Source: Pontixanthobacter aquaemixtae
Lineage (GTDB): Bacteria > Pseudomonadota > Alphaproteobacteria > Sphingomonadales > Sphingomonadaceae
Assembly (NCBI RefSeq): GCF_009827395.1
Contig: NZ_WTYX01000001.1
Coordinates: forward strand, 1-64,000
Length of the DNA: 64,000 nucleotides
Direction of reading: 5' to 3'
Part shown: positions 8,370-17,369 of the stretch, piece after piece
How the letters are laid out: each line of letters starts with the position of its first letter
Position numbering within the stretch: position 1 is the stretch's first letter
Program-made: the position numbers and the translations under genes
Notes under the pieces: model-generated
The model's input: only the letters and a program-made list of their open reading frames with translations
What the model was told of the DNA's origin: nothing
Databases searched by the model: none

Positions 8370-9050
8370 ATGCTGCTGCTGCGAAATCTCGGTTTCTATC
8401 TGACCTTCTATCTGATCAGCCCGTTCTTCATAATCTATGCGGTGGCGATCATGTATTTCAGCGTGCCCCTGTTCCGCCGCATTGTCCGGCGGTGGTGCAA
8501 TTTCCATCGCTGGTGCCTGCAGGTGTTTGTCGGAATTCACGTCCATACAGAGGGCGAGAAAGTCGAAGGCGCAGTGTTCTATGCGATCAAGCATGAAAGC
8601 TTTTTCGAAGCGCTGGATGCGCCCGCCAATTTTCACTGGCCGGCCCCCTTCGCCAAGAAAGAGCTGTTCTTGATTCCGGGTTGGGGATGGGGCGCAAGGA
8701 TTTATGGCTGCGTTCCCGTTGCGCGCGACCAAGGGGCCAAAGCGCTGCGGTCGATGATTGCTGCGGCCAAGAAACTGGCGGCGATGGATCGCCCGCTGGT
8801 ATTCTTTCCCGAAGGAACGCGCGTTCCGCATGGTGAGCGCGGCGAACTGCGCGCGGGTTTTGCTGGGCTTTACAAGCTGATCGGACTGCCGGTGGTTCCG
8901 GTCGCAGTGGACAGCGGGCCGCTTTATCACCGCTGGCTCAAACAGCCCGGCACAATCACTTACAAATTTGGCGAGCCAATCCCACCGGGCTTGCCGCGCG
9001 AGGACGTGGAAGCTCGCGTGCTCGAAGCGATCAACGCTCTGAACGATTAA
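8370..9050 (+). CDS. plsC: 1-acyl-sn-glycerol-3-phosphate acyltransferase (PlsC family)
   Basis: A 226-residue protein with an N-terminal hydrophobic segment (LGFYLTFYLISPFFIIYAVAIM). The catalytic HX4E motif of the family appears as KHESFFE (the common form is HX4D, so this is a conservative variant). The substrate motif is FFPEGTR and a downstream VVPVAVDSG block is present. It transfers an acyl chain to lysophosphatidate in phospholipid synthesis at the inner membrane. The ATG at 8370 is the only start giving the anchor directly; an ATG at 8363 is out of frame. It converges on tyrC, and the two stop codons overlap. Confidence 0.88.
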   Translation: MLLLRNLGFYLTFYLISPFFIIYAVAIMYFSVPLFRRIVRRWCNFHRWCLQVFVGIHVHTEGEKVEGAVFYAIKHESFFEALDAPANFHWPAPFAKKELFLIPGWGWGARIYGCVPVARDQGAKALRSMIAAAKKLAAMDRPLVFFPEGTRVPHGERGELRAGFAGLYKLIGLPVVPVAVDSGPLYHRWLKQPGTITYKFGEPIPPGLPREDVEARVLEAINALND

Positions 9051-9952
9051 TGATCGGAGCGCCCGAAATCGGGCCGCGCATCATCCTGGCCCTGTTCGAT
9101 GATTGACCGGCGGATTGCACGGGTCTTGGTGAACAGATCGTGCAGCGCATCGCCATCACCGCGCCGGATCGCGCGCTGGAGTGCGGTAAGATCCTCTGTG
9201 AACCGGCCAAGCATTTCGAGCACCGCATCCTTGTTGGACAGAAAGACGTCGCGCCACATGGTCGGATCGGATGCGGCGATCCGGGTGAAATCCCGAAAGC
9301 CGCCTGCCGAATATTTGATCACTTCGCTGCGGGTCACATCTTCGAGGTCGGAAGCAGTGCCCACAATAGTATATGCGATCAGGTGCGGAATATGGCTCGT
9401 CACCGCCAACACAAGGTCGTGATGTTCGGCATCCATCAGCTCTACATTCGACCCCAGATTGGTCCAGAACGCGCCCAGCTTCTCCACCGCATCTTCGGGG
9501 GCGCCCGCTGGCGGGGTCAGGATGCACCAGCGGTGTTCGAACAATTCGGGAAAGCCCGCTTCCGGCCCGCTTTGTTCGGTGCCCGCCACCGGATGGGCGG
9601 GGATGACGCATTGGTCCGGAAGTGCAGCGCGCAGCGTATCGGACACCGATTGCTTGGATGACCCGACATCGCTGATAATCGCGCCTTCGGGCAAGGCATC
9701 GCGGATCGCCTCTGCAGCGAAGCCCATTGCGCCAACCGGGACGCACAGGATCACCAGATCGGCGTTCCCGACCGCTTCCGCAGCATTATCGAAAACCGTT
9801 CCGGCGAGCTTGCGCTTGCGCGCTGCCTCGCGCGTCGCCGGATCAGCGTCATAGCCTGTCGTGACGATGCCGGGCGCATGTTTGGCGATGGCCAGCCCGA
9901 TGGACCCGCCCAGCAGGCCAAGCCCGATAATCGCGACACGTTCGATGCTCAT
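9047..9952 (-). CDS. tyrC: Prephenate/cyclohexadienyl dehydrogenase
   Basis: A 301-residue protein starting [21 protein letters not shown], a Rossmann NAD(P)-binding GLGLLGGS motif. It continues with [11 protein letters not shown], a DVGSSKQSV segment and [15 protein letters not shown], which is the conserved substrate-binding region of TyrA-type dehydrogenases (HPMxGxExxGP). It oxidatively decarboxylates prephenate or arogenate toward tyrosine. No chorismate mutase or ACT domain is attached. It overlaps the end of hisC by four bases, the classic hisC-tyrC pairing of alphaproteobacteria. The gene symbol is by analogy with cyclohexadienyl dehydrogenases. Confidence 0.88.
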   Translation of the reverse strand: MSIERVAIIGLGLLGGSIGLAIAKHAPGIVTTGYDADPATREAARKRKLAGTVFDNAAEAVGNADLVILCVPVGAMGFAAEAIRDALPEGAIISDVGSSKQSVSDTLRAALPDQCVIPAHPVAGTEQSGPEAGFPELFEHRWCILTPPAGAPEDAVEKLGAFWTNLGSNVELMDAEHHDLVLAVTSHIPHLIAYTIVGTASDLEDVTRSEVIKYSAGGFRDFTRIAASDPTMWRDVFLSNKDAVLEMLGRFTEDLTALQRAIRRGDGDALHDLFTKTRAIRRSIIEQGQDDARPDFGRSDH

Positions 9953-11049
9953 TGCGCCGCCTCCGCCTGTTCCCGCAAAATGCGCGCGACGTGATCCATG
10001 TGCTCGGTCGTTCCGATGGTAATCCGCAAACAATGCGGCAGACCGGCGCCGGGAAGCCAGCGTGTAGCATAGCCGCCCTCTGCCAAGGCGTTGTAGGCTT
10101 TCTCGGCGGACAGCGACCCTTCGAACAGGACCAGCAGAAAATTGCCTTTGCTCGGCAGCGCGCGGAGGCCGTGATTGCCAAGGCGTTCCACGGCATCGAC
10201 AAACCGGCGTAGCTCAACCGCATTGTGATCGCGCGAGGCGGCAACAAATGCCTGGTCACCGATCGCCGCCAACGCTGCTGCCTGACCGTGATTGGTCACA
10301 TTGAACGGGCCGCGAATGCGATTGAGCGAGGCGATGATATCCGGATGGCCGGTCGCCCAGCCGATCCGCTCTCCGGCCAGCCCGTAGATCTTTGAAAAAG
10401 TGCGCGTTACCAGCACATTTGCGTGGCTTCCGGCCAGAGCTATCCCGCCATCATCCTCATTGCCGGACAGATATTCGGCATAGGCCTGATCGAGGACGAA
10501 CAGCACATCGCCCGGCAATGCCGCATGCAGACGCGCGATTTGCGATGCGGGCAGAAAGCTGCCGGTGGGATTGTTAGGGTTGGCAACGAAAACCACCCGC
10601 GTTTTGTCGGTCACCGCTCCGATCAGCGCATCAACATCCGTGCCGTAATCCTTGTCCGCCGCGATCACTGGCGTGGCGCCGCAGCGCCGCGCGGCAATGT
10701 CATAGACTGCAAAGCTGAAATTGCTGAACAGCACCTCGTCGCCCGGCCCGGCATAGGCCTGCGCGGCGAGATTGAGCAATTCATCCGAACCCGTTCCGCA
10801 CACGATCCGCGCCGGATCGATGCCATGCAGCGCGCCGATTGCCGCGCGCAGATCGCTGGCATCGGGGTCCGGGTAGCCGGCGGGCGATTTTGCGGTTGCG
10901 AGCGCGGCCATTGCGGCGGGAGAGCAGCCCAGAGGATTCTCGTTGGCAGACAATTTGACCAGCTCGCGCCCGTCATCGGCATGCGCCTTGCCCGGCACAT
11001 AGGCGTGAATCGCTTTGATCCATGGTTTGGGTGTGGGCTTGCTGGTCAT
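9949..11049 (-). CDS. hisC: Histidinol-phosphate aminotransferase (class I/II fold)
   Basis: A 366-residue PLP aminotransferase. It has [12 protein letters not shown] at the N-terminus, [29 protein letters not shown], and the lysine motif [17 protein letters not shown]. HisC converts imidazole-acetol phosphate to histidinol phosphate, and many alphaproteobacterial homologues also transaminate aromatic oxo-acids, which would fit coupling to tyrC. The ATG at 11049 was chosen; the upstream extension to 11133 lacks family sequence. It is divergent from metX across a gap of about 95 bases. Confidence 0.9.
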   Translation of the reverse strand: MTSKPTPKPWIKAIHAYVPGKAHADDGRELVKLSANENPLGCSPAAMAALATAKSPAGYPDPDASDLRAAIGALHGIDPARIVCGTGSDELLNLAAQAYAGPGDEVLFSNFSFAVYDIAARRCGATPVIAADKDYGTDVDALIGAVTDKTRVVFVANPNNPTGSFLPASQIARLHAALPGDVLFVLDQAYAEYLSGNEDDGGIALAGSHANVLVTRTFSKIYGLAGERIGWATGHPDIIASLNRIRGPFNVTNHGQAAALAAIGDQAFVAASRDHNAVELRRFVDAVERLGNHGLRALPSKGNFLLVLFEGSLSAEKAYNALAEGGYATRWLPGAGLPHCLRITIGTTEHMDHVARILREQAEAAQ

Positions 11050-11144
11050 CTTGGCGGCGCGTCTATCCTCTTTGGCCGGATTAGAACAGGTGGCATAACT
11101 TGGCCAATTGACAGCGCAGCTAGTGTGCCGCAAGCCGCGCGGCC

Positions 11145-12272
11145 ATGGCTCCTTCGCCCGCCACGCAAGCGATCACGCTCCCCGATCCTCTCCCGCTCGA
11201 TAGCGGAGAGGCGCTAGAACACGTGCAGATCGCCTATGAAACCTATGGCGAACTGGCAGCTGACAAGAGCAATGCCATCTTGCTGTGCCACGCGCTCACC
11301 GGCGATCAATTTGTCGCGCGCGAACATCCGGTCACGGGCAAGCCGGGCTGGTGGGCCAGGATGGTCGGCCCCGGCAAGCCGATCGACACAGACCGCTACC
11401 ATGTCATCTGCGCCAATGTGATCGGCAGCTGTATGGGATCGACCGGCCCCGCGTCCGATGCCGCTGACGGCAAGCCCTATGCGATGCGCTTCCCGGTCAT
11501 CACCATTCGCGACATGGTGCGCGGGCTGGTCGGTTTGCTTGACCAGTTGGAGATTGCGCAGCTGCACGCCGTGGTCGGCGGATCGATGGGCGGGATGCAG
11601 GCGCTCAGCCTGGCCGCCAATTTCCCCGAACGGGCAGCGCGGGTTCTTGCTATTGCCTCCACCGCGCGCCACTCTGCGCAGAATATCGCCTTTCACGAGG
11701 TTGGCCGCCAAGCGATCATGGCCGATCCCAATTGGGCCGAGGGTGATTATTATGCCACCGGCGCCGCTCCCGATGCCGGCCTCGCCGTGGCGCGGATGGC
11801 GGCGCATATCACCTATCTTTCCGAAGCGGGATTGACCGACAAGTTCGGCCGCCGTTTGCAAGACCGGCCGGATGGAACCAAGGGGGCCAAGAGCTTCGGT
11901 TTTGACGCCGATTTTCAGGTGGAAAGCTATCTGCGTTATCAGGGCAGCGGCTTCACCCGGCGCTTCGATGCCAATAGCTACCTCTATATTACCCGCGCGA
12001 TGGACTATTTCGATCTGGCGGAAGAGCACGCCAAAGACGGCAAGGAAGGTCGGCTGGCCGATGCCTTTGCTGACAGCAAGGCGCGTTTTTGCCTGGTGAG
12101 CTTCGACAGCGACTGGCTCTATCCCACTGCCGAAAGCCGCCATGTTGTCCACGCGCTCAACGCCGCCGGCGCGCCGGTCAGCTTTGTCGAGCTGTCGGCC
12201 CCTTTCGGGCATGACAGCTTCCTGCTCGACGTGCCTGAACTCGACCGCGTGGTGAAAGGGTTCATCGAATGA
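11145..12272 (+). CDS. metX: Homoserine O-acyltransferase (MetX)
   Basis: A 375-residue alpha/beta hydrolase. The oxyanion and entry motif is CHALTGD, the nucleophile elbow is GGSMGGMQ with Ser147, the acid is in [11 protein letters not shown], and the catalytic His is in APFGHDSFL. It acylates homoserine to start methionine synthesis. Whether the donor is acetyl- or succinyl-CoA cannot be decided from family membership alone. It overlaps metW by four bases (ATGA at 12269-12272), the usual metX-metW operon. The upstream gap shows no SAM-riboswitch-like structure that I could recognise. Confidence 0.92.
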   Translation: MAPSPATQAITLPDPLPLDSGEALEHVQIAYETYGELAADKSNAILLCHALTGDQFVAREHPVTGKPGWWARMVGPGKPIDTDRYHVICANVIGSCMGSTGPASDAADGKPYAMRFPVITIRDMVRGLVGLLDQLEIAQLHAVVGGSMGGMQALSLAANFPERAARVLAIASTARHSAQNIAFHEVGRQAIMADPNWAEGDYYATGAAPDAGLAVARMAAHITYLSEAGLTDKFGRRLQDRPDGTKGAKSFGFDADFQVESYLRYQGSGFTRRFDANSYLYITRAMDYFDLAEEHAKDGKEGRLADAFADSKARFCLVSFDSDWLYPTAESRHVVHALNAAGAPVSFVELSAPFGHDSFLLDVPELDRVVKGFIE

Positions 12273-12895
12273 GCCGGGCTTCAACAGGCCTCCGCCCCGA
12301 TCTTGCGGTGATCCTCGATCATATCGAACCGGGCAGCCGCGCGCTCGATGTCGGTTGCGGTGACGGTGTGCTGATGGCTGCTTTGCGCGATCAGAAGCAG
12401 GTGGATGCACGCGGTATCGAAATTGACGGCGGATGCGTCGAACGCTGCGTGGCGCAGGGGCTCAGCGTGGTGCAGGGCGATGCCGACCGCGACCTTTCCT
12501 TCTATCCCGATGGCGCATTCGACTATGCGATCCTCAGCCAGACGCTGCAAACCGCCGCGCGCCCGGACCGGATGCTGCAGGAACTGCTCCGCGTGGGCCG
12601 CCGTGCTTTCGTCAGCTTCCCCAATTTTGCCTATTGGCGGATGCGGTGGTCATTGCTGAGCAAAGGGCGGATGCCGGTGACACGGCACTTGCCGGTAACC
12701 TGGTACGAAACGCAGAATATCCACCACGTGACGGTGCGCGATTTTGAATCGCTGGCGGGCGATCTGGATATCGCAATTTCGAACCGCTGGTTCTTCACCA
12801 ATGAACGCGAAGTGGGCGAAAGCGGGGCAAACTGGCGCGCCGAATATGCGCTGTTTGAGGTGGGGCGCAGTTCAGCCAAGGCGCCGCAAGCCTGA
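12269..12895 (+). CDS. metW: Methionine biosynthesis protein MetW
   Basis: A 208-residue protein with a class I methyltransferase-like motif [12 protein letters not shown] and the MetW-specific blocks [38 protein letters not shown] and [16 protein letters not shown]. MetW partners MetX in homoserine acylation; its precise biochemical role is less clear than that of MetX. The start overlaps the metX stop. The gene ends at 12895, just before a 355-base non-coding stretch. Confidence 0.92.
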   Translation: MSRASTGLRPDLAVILDHIEPGSRALDVGCGDGVLMAALRDQKQVDARGIEIDGGCVERCVAQGLSVVQGDADRDLSFYPDGAFDYAILSQTLQTAARPDRMLQELLRVGRRAFVSFPNFAYWRMRWSLLSKGRMPVTRHLPVTWYETQNIHHVTVRDFESLAGDLDIAISNRWFFTNEREVGESGANWRAEYALFEVGRSSAKAPQA

Positions 12896-13251
12896 ACAGA
12901 TGGACCACATGGACCACGGTCCAATGGGTTAAATCTGGCACCCCGCTTACTTGTGCCTGTCATTGTCCCTTGGCCCTCTGCGACGCCGCCGGGATGACGA
13001 ACTGGATGTTCTGAGCACCGAAAGACAGATCCGGACAAAGGTGACACCGTGTCACTTTCGCCGACTCGCTCTAAAACACTGAACTATAAATGTATTATTG
13101 CCATTCCGCCAACCGGACGGACAGGAACACGCGGCTTTATCTGCCGCCAACAACCGGAAACGAACCCACAATTTGAAAGAGCAGCTTGCCTGTTAACAAG
13201 AGACGGGCGTGTAGGAAAACCGTGTCCCGATCCTGCCAGATTTCCGCTGTT
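12896..13251 (+). other. Intergenic region between convergent metW and fghA
   Basis: About 355 bases without a convincing gene. The only notable item is a ten-codon open frame at 12900-12932 reading MDHMDHGPMG, which echoes the Met-Asp-His-Gly repeats of the CopB and CopA proteins encoded nearby on the other strand. It has no clear ribosome-binding site of its own and may be a remnant or chance. I see no strong terminator hairpin with a T-run, RNA gene or insertion sequence. Confidence 0.4.
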
Positions 13252-14085
13252 TCACCCCAACCGCTCGGCGTGCCAGCGCACATGGCTCTCCATGAAGCTG
13301 GAAATGAAATAATATGAGTGATCATAGCCCTCCTGCATTCTGATCTGAGCGGGGATAGCGGCCTTTTTGCAGGCAAGGGCGAGCAGGCCGGTCTTCAGTT
13401 CGTCTTTGAGAAAATCGTCCGCCGTTCCCTGATCGACCAGGATATGATCGTGGCGTGCGCCGTCTTCGATCAATGCGACGGCGTCATATTCACGCCATGC
13501 CTCGCGCGCTTCGCCGAGATAGCGGCCCAGCGCTTTTTCTCCCCACGGGCATTGGCCGGGTGCGACGATCGGGCTGAAGGCGCTGATCGATTTGAAACGG
13601 TCCGCATTGCGCAGCCCGATGGTCAGTGCGCCGTGGCCGCCCATCGAATGGCCGGTGATCGACTGGCGGGCCATATCGGCGGGGAAATTCTCTGCGATCA
13701 GGCCGGGCAGTTCGTTCTCTATGTAGCTGCGCATACGGTAATTCTTGCGCCACGGCTCGCGCGTTGCATCGACATAGAAACCTGCCCCTTTGCCGAAATC
13801 ATATTCCTCCGCGCTATCCGGAACATCTTCGCCGCGCGGCGATGTGTCGGGGGCAACAAAGATAATTCCGTGTTCGGCGCATGCCTGCCGGAATTCCCCT
13901 TTTTCGGTGACATTTGCATGGGTGCAAGTGAGGCCCGAAATATACCACAGCACCGGCAGCTTCGCGCCCGCTTCATGCGGCGGTACGTATACCGAGAAAG
14001 TCATGCCGGTGCCGGTTTCGGTGGAGGCATGCGAATACACCCCCTGTACGCCGCCAAATGCCCGGTTTTCGCTTACGGTTTCCAT
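13252..14085 (-). CDS. fghA: S-formylglutathione hydrolase
   Basis: A 277-residue esterase-D family protein. It has VLWYISGLTCTHANVTEKGEF near residues 46-66, APDTSPRGEDVPDS, the nucleophile elbow GHSMGGHGA with Ser147, and catalytic Asp and His in DQGTADDF and EGYDHSYYF. It hydrolyses S-formylglutathione to formate and glutathione, the second step of formaldehyde detoxification after the class III alcohol dehydrogenase at 19347-20453. It lies 34 bases downstream of copB on the same strand, so it may be transcribed with the copper genes. Confidence 0.92.
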   Translation of the reverse strand: METVSENRAFGGVQGVYSHASTETGTGMTFSVYVPPHEAGAKLPVLWYISGLTCTHANVTEKGEFRQACAEHGIIFVAPDTSPRGEDVPDSAEEYDFGKGAGFYVDATREPWRKNYRMRSYIENELPGLIAENFPADMARQSITGHSMGGHGALTIGLRNADRFKSISAFSPIVAPGQCPWGEKALGRYLGEAREAWREYDAVALIEDGARHDHILVDQGTADDFLKDELKTGLLALACKKAAIPAQIRMQEGYDHSYYFISSFMESHVRWHAERLG

Positions 14086-14119
14086 TGGTGCTCCAGCATT
14101 GCTTGTCCGATGGATTGCC

Positions 14120-15313
14120 TTAGAACCAGGCTCTGATCCCCACCAGTATTTTCAGCCCGTCGGGGTCTTCGCCAGCGGCCTTTGCAATATCCGCGGTCCG
14201 GCCCAGCTTCGCTTCATATTCAACGCCGATATAGGGCGCGAATTCGGGAACAATCTCGTAACGCAAGCGCAAACCCGGTTCGATTTTTGTCAGCCCGGCA
14301 CCGATATCGCGTTCCGGGATATTCTGCGCGGCGAGTTCGATTTCGATGCGCGGCTGGACAATCAGACGCCGGGTCAGCCGCTGGTCATATTCGCCTTCCA
14401 GCCGGGCAGTCAGATCGCCGCGGTCGGACAGGAACAATGCGCTATCAACATGGAACATATAGGGCGCGAGGCCTTGCGCACCGATCACCAGATGGGTGCG
14501 CGTGTCGGGTTCGGGATCGATGCGGACGCCCGCTTGCAAATCGAAAAACGGGCCGATGGCGTGGCTGAAAAGCGCCTGGATTTCCGCATCTTCCAATTCG
14601 CCGCCAAACGCGCCCTCCCCTTCGGATTTGAGAACAAAGCGGGTGATGTCGCCGCCATACCAGGCTTGCGCATCCCACACATAGAAGGAGTCGCCGCCCT
14701 CTGCCGGGAAGCGCGCCTCGAGCCGTTCGACCAGCACCATGCCCGTTTTCATCCCGCCATTTTCGCGCGCGAGCCGGGCGCGGCTGGGGGCCATGGCCTC
14801 CGCCCCCCAGATCGCATCGGCGGCATGGCGCGGCCCTTCCAACGCGCGTGCCGGAACGGCCGTTTCGGGCGCGGATTTGTGTTTGAGTTGGGAGCCGTGC
14901 TGCCTATGGTCCATACCGGCATGGCCTTCCATGCCGCCGCTCGTTTCAGCGGACGCATCGGGCTCTGCCTGCTTGTGATGCTCCATCGAACCGTGATCCA
15001 TCGAACCGTGATCCATCGAACCGTGATCCATCGAACCGTGATCCATCGAACCGTGATCCATTGGGCCTTGGTCCATCGAGCTATGGTCCATTTTACCATG
15101 GTCCATTGTGCCATGATCTGGCTCTTCGGCTTTGGGCGGGCATTGCTCTGGCGGGCGATGCCCCATCGCGCAGTGATCGGTTTCCGGCACTTCTGCAGCG
15201 GGCTGATGATTGGAATGGCCGCCATGCTGCGTGTGACCGGAATGGTCCTGCGCTGCCGCAGGTGCAGCACAGGCGAGCGCGATGCCGGCGGCGAGTTTGC
15301 TGGCCCTGATCAT
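14120..15313 (-). CDS. copB: Copper resistance protein CopB (PcoB-type outer-membrane protein)
   Basis: A 397-residue protein with a signal peptide (LAAGIALACAAPAAAQ). A His/Met-rich low-complexity N-terminal third follows, with HSGHTQHGGHSNH and a run of five MDHGS units. The rest is a beta-barrel domain with WYGGDITRFVLKSEGEG, the block around LQAGVRIDPEPDTRTHLVIG, and a terminal aromatic residue (LVGIRAWF) typical of outer-membrane insertion. CopB binds copper at the outer membrane. The ATG at 15313 overlaps the copA stop (ATGA), so copA and copB are translationally coupled. The last residues reach 14120, 34 bases before fghA starts. Confidence 0.9.
   Translation of the reverse strand: MIRASKLAAGIALACAAPAAAQDHSGHTQHGGHSNHQPAAEVPETDHCAMGHRPPEQCPPKAEEPDHGTMDHGKMDHSSMDQGPMDHGSMDHGSMDHGSMDHGSMDHGSMEHHKQAEPDASAETSGGMEGHAGMDHRQHGSQLKHKSAPETAVPARALEGPRHAADAIWGAEAMAPSRARLARENGGMKTGMVLVERLEARFPAEGGDSFYVWDAQAWYGGDITRFVLKSEGEGAFGGELEDAEIQALFSHAIGPFFDLQAGVRIDPEPDTRTHLVIGAQGLAPYMFHVDSALFLSDRGDLTARLEGEYDQRLTRRLIVQPRIEIELAAQNIPERDIGAGLTKIEPGLRLRYEIVPEFAPYIGVEYEAKLGRTADIAKAAGEDPDGLKILVGIRAWF
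14983..15057 (-). repeat. Five perfect tandem copies of a 15-bp unit coding MDHGS in copB
   Basis: The unit CCATCGAACCGTGAT (plus strand) is repeated without mismatch at 14983, 14998, 15013, 15028 and 15043. Each copy encodes one MDHGS-type unit of CopB. Imperfect flanking units (MDHGK, MDQGP, MEHHK) suggest growth by slippage. The copy number is likely to vary between strains. Confidence 0.95.
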
Positions 15314-17016
15314 GCCGGAAACGGACGCACGGTTACGACCTGCATCATCCCGGCATGCATGTGGTAGAGCAGGTGGCAGTGGAAGGCCCAATCGCCCGGC
15401 TCGTTGGCGGTCAGGTCGAATGTCGCCGTGCCGCCCGGCTGCACCACCATCGTGTGCTTGAGCGGCTGGTGCATGTGATCGGCGCCGTTGACCATTTCAA
15501 AGAAGTGGCCGTGCAAGTGGATCGGGTGCGCCATCATCGTATCGTTGACCAGCTTCACACGGACCCGCTCGTCATATCCGAAGCGGATCGGATCATCGGT
15601 GACGGAAGTGAACTTCTTCCCGTCAAACGACCACATATAGCGTTCCATATTGCCGGTCAGATGGATTTCCATTGTCCGGTCAATTGCGCGGTGCGGATTC
15701 ATCCGCCTGGCTTTGAGATCGGTATAGCGCAGCACGCGGTGGTCCACCGTGTCGAGGCCAAGCCCGGGAAAGTCCATCCGGTCCGTCGGCATGGGTGCAA
15801 CCATATCCAGCCCGGGGCCGGTTTTCACATCGTCGGGCAGTTTCGATGTGTCGCGCATGGAGTGGTCCATGCCGCCATCGGTCGCACCCATATCGTGCCC
15901 CATCGCGGCGTGATCCATCATCCCCATATCGGTCATGGTCAAAGTCGGGATTTCGCGCAGAGGGGGCGGGGTGGCGATGTGTCCCTTGTGGCTGGTCAGG
16001 CTGGCGACACCCATCCCGCTGCGGTCCATCGCCTCTGCAACGATTGCGTGGCTTCCGTCCTTCGGGGCTACGATCACGTCATAGGTTTCCGCCACGCCAA
16101 TCTGGAACTCGTCCACTTCGACTGCGTCAACATCCTGACCATCGGCCTGTATCACCGTCATCGGCACACCCGGGATGCGCAGGTTGAAGAATGTCATGGC
16201 GGAACCATTGATGACCCGCAGCCGCACGCGTTCACCGGGTTTGAATTCCAGCTGCAAATCATCGGCGGGGCCATGGCCGTTGATCAGATAGCTATAGGTC
16301 ATTCCGGTTACGTCGGAAATGTCGCGCGGGTTCATCCGCATCTGACCCCACATGCGCCGCTGTGCGCCGGGCATTTCACCCTCGGTCGCGCTTTGCATCT
16401 GGGTCTGGAAATAATGCTCGCCGACTTTCAGTTTGCGCATGATTGCATGCGGATGCATCGGCGTGAATTCGGACAACAGGACCACATATTCGCGATCATA
16501 ACGTCGTTCGGGGCGCGGATCGGGCTCGTTGCTTTCGATGACAATCGGGCCGTAATGGCCGGCTTGTTCCTGCAGGCCCGAATGCGAATGCCACCAATAG
16601 GTTCCGTTCTGGCGGACCGGAAATTCATAGGTGAATGTTTCGCCCGGTTTGATGCCGGGAAAGCTGACTCCGGGCACGCCGTCAAACTGGAATGGCAGCA
16701 GCAGACCATGCCAGTGGATCGAGCTGTCTTCGGCCAGATTGTTTGTCACATGCAGACGGACATTTTGCCCTTCGCGCAGCCGGATTAGCGGGCCGGGCAC
16801 CGATCCGTTCACAGCAAAAGCGTGCCCCGAACGCCCGCCGGTCGTAAAGTGCGCGTCCCCGATCGTGAGCTGGATGTCCTCCCCCGACAGCTCGCCAAAG
16901 CCGTTGCGCGCATGCGGATGCGATGCTCCCTTCGCCCATGCCGGCATCGGCAAAGACGATGCTGCGGCGAGCGCGGCGGTGCTGGAAATAAGCTTTCGGC
17001 GGGAGATTGGCGGCAT
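15310..17016 (-). CDS. copA: Multicopper oxidase CopA (PcoA-type), Tat-exported
   Basis: A 568-residue protein with a twin-arginine leader (SRRKLISSTAALAAASSLPMPAWA). The four copper-binding motifs are HWHGLLLPFQFDG, WWHSHSGLQEQAG, HPIHLHGHFFEM and HCHLLYHMHAGMM. A Met/His-rich insert near residues 365-395 (MGMMDHAAMGHDM) is typical of CopA/PcoA. It oxidises Cu(I) in the periplasm as part of copper resistance. It is divergent from the CsoR-type repressor across 71 bases that contain a likely operator. Confidence 0.94.
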   Translation of the reverse strand: MPPISRRKLISSTAALAAASSLPMPAWAKGASHPHARNGFGELSGEDIQLTIGDAHFTTGGRSGHAFAVNGSVPGPLIRLREGQNVRLHVTNNLAEDSSIHWHGLLLPFQFDGVPGVSFPGIKPGETFTYEFPVRQNGTYWWHSHSGLQEQAGHYGPIVIESNEPDPRPERRYDREYVVLLSEFTPMHPHAIMRKLKVGEHYFQTQMQSATEGEMPGAQRRMWGQMRMNPRDISDVTGMTYSYLINGHGPADDLQLEFKPGERVRLRVINGSAMTFFNLRIPGVPMTVIQADGQDVDAVEVDEFQIGVAETYDVIVAPKDGSHAIVAEAMDRSGMGVASLTSHKGHIATPPPLREIPTLTMTDMGMMDHAAMGHDMGATDGGMDHSMRDTSKLPDDVKTGPGLDMVAPMPTDRMDFPGLGLDTVDHRVLRYTDLKARRMNPHRAIDRTMEIHLTGNMERYMWSFDGKKFTSVTDDPIRFGYDERVRVKLVNDTMMAHPIHLHGHFFEMVNGADHMHQPLKHTMVVQPGGTATFDLTANEPGDWAFHCHLLYHMHAGMMQVVTVRPFPA

Positions 17017-17053
17017 GTTTGCAGTATTCCGGTTGAACGATTACATCGCCCTA

Positions 17054-17071
17054 TATACCCCCTAGGGGTAT
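17054..17071. promoter_or_regulatory. Likely CsoR-type operator between copA and csoR
   Basis: The sequence TATACCCCCTAGGGGTAT has a perfect CCCCTAGGGG core (17059-17068) flanked by AT-rich TATA and TAT. G/C-tract palindromes of this kind are the known operators of the CsoR/RcnR family. It lies 38 bases upstream of copA and 17 bases upstream of csoR, so it could control both divergent transcripts. Confidence 0.75.
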
Positions 17072-17087
17072 TTCAACGGAGCAAATC

Positions 17088-17360
17088 GTGTCGGCCAAGG
17101 CAAGTGCAAAAATCAACCGGCTCAATCGCATCGAAGGGCAAGTGCGCGGTGTCGCCAAGATGATCGAGGATGACCGCTATTGCATCGACATTCTGCACCA
17201 GATCGCCGCGATCAAATCGGCGCTGGCCAAGGTTGAAACGCAGGTGCTCAAAGACCACGCGGCATGCTGCGTCGCAGAAGCTATCGCAAGCGGCGATGAA
17301 AGCGAACAGCGCGTGCAATTTCAGGAACTGGTCGACCTGCTCGAAAGCAGCCGGAAATAG
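17088..17360 (+). CDS. csoR: CsoR-family (DUF156) metal-sensing repressor
   Basis: A 90-residue all-helical repressor with RLNRIEGQVRGVAKMIEDDRYC and the copper fingerprint Cys32-His57-Cys61. The spacings (25 and 4) equal those of Cys36-His61-Cys65 in M. tuberculosis CsoR, and a Tyr precedes the first Cys as in CsoR. Residue 2 is Ser, not the Pro used by the formaldehyde sensor FrmR, and position 61 is Cys rather than the Glu of FrmR. This favours copper sensing. The start is a GTG at 17088 (VSAKASAK). It is followed 9 bases later by the glutaredoxin-MauE gene. Confidence 0.88.
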   Translation: MSAKASAKINRLNRIEGQVRGVAKMIEDDRYCIDILHQIAAIKSALAKVETQVLKDHAACCVAEAIASGDESEQRVQFQELVDLLESSRK

Positions 17361-17369
17361 GAATCGCAA

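Noticed and set aside
11050-11144. Possible SAM riboswitch upstream of metX
   Set aside because: The 95-base gap shows no SAM-II or SAM-I-like conserved helix or loop that I could recognise.
14983-15057. CRISPR-like array
   Set aside because: The 15-bp units are contiguous without spacers and lie inside the copB coding frame.
13790-15367. 525-codon plus-strand open frame across fghA and copB
   Set aside because: It is antisense to two well-supported genes; the HRTVI repeat in its product is only the reverse of the MDHGS array, and no family motif appears.
15355-16788. 477-codon plus-strand open frame antisense to copA
   Set aside because: It is an artefact of GC-rich codon use; copA has all four copper motifs on the other strand.
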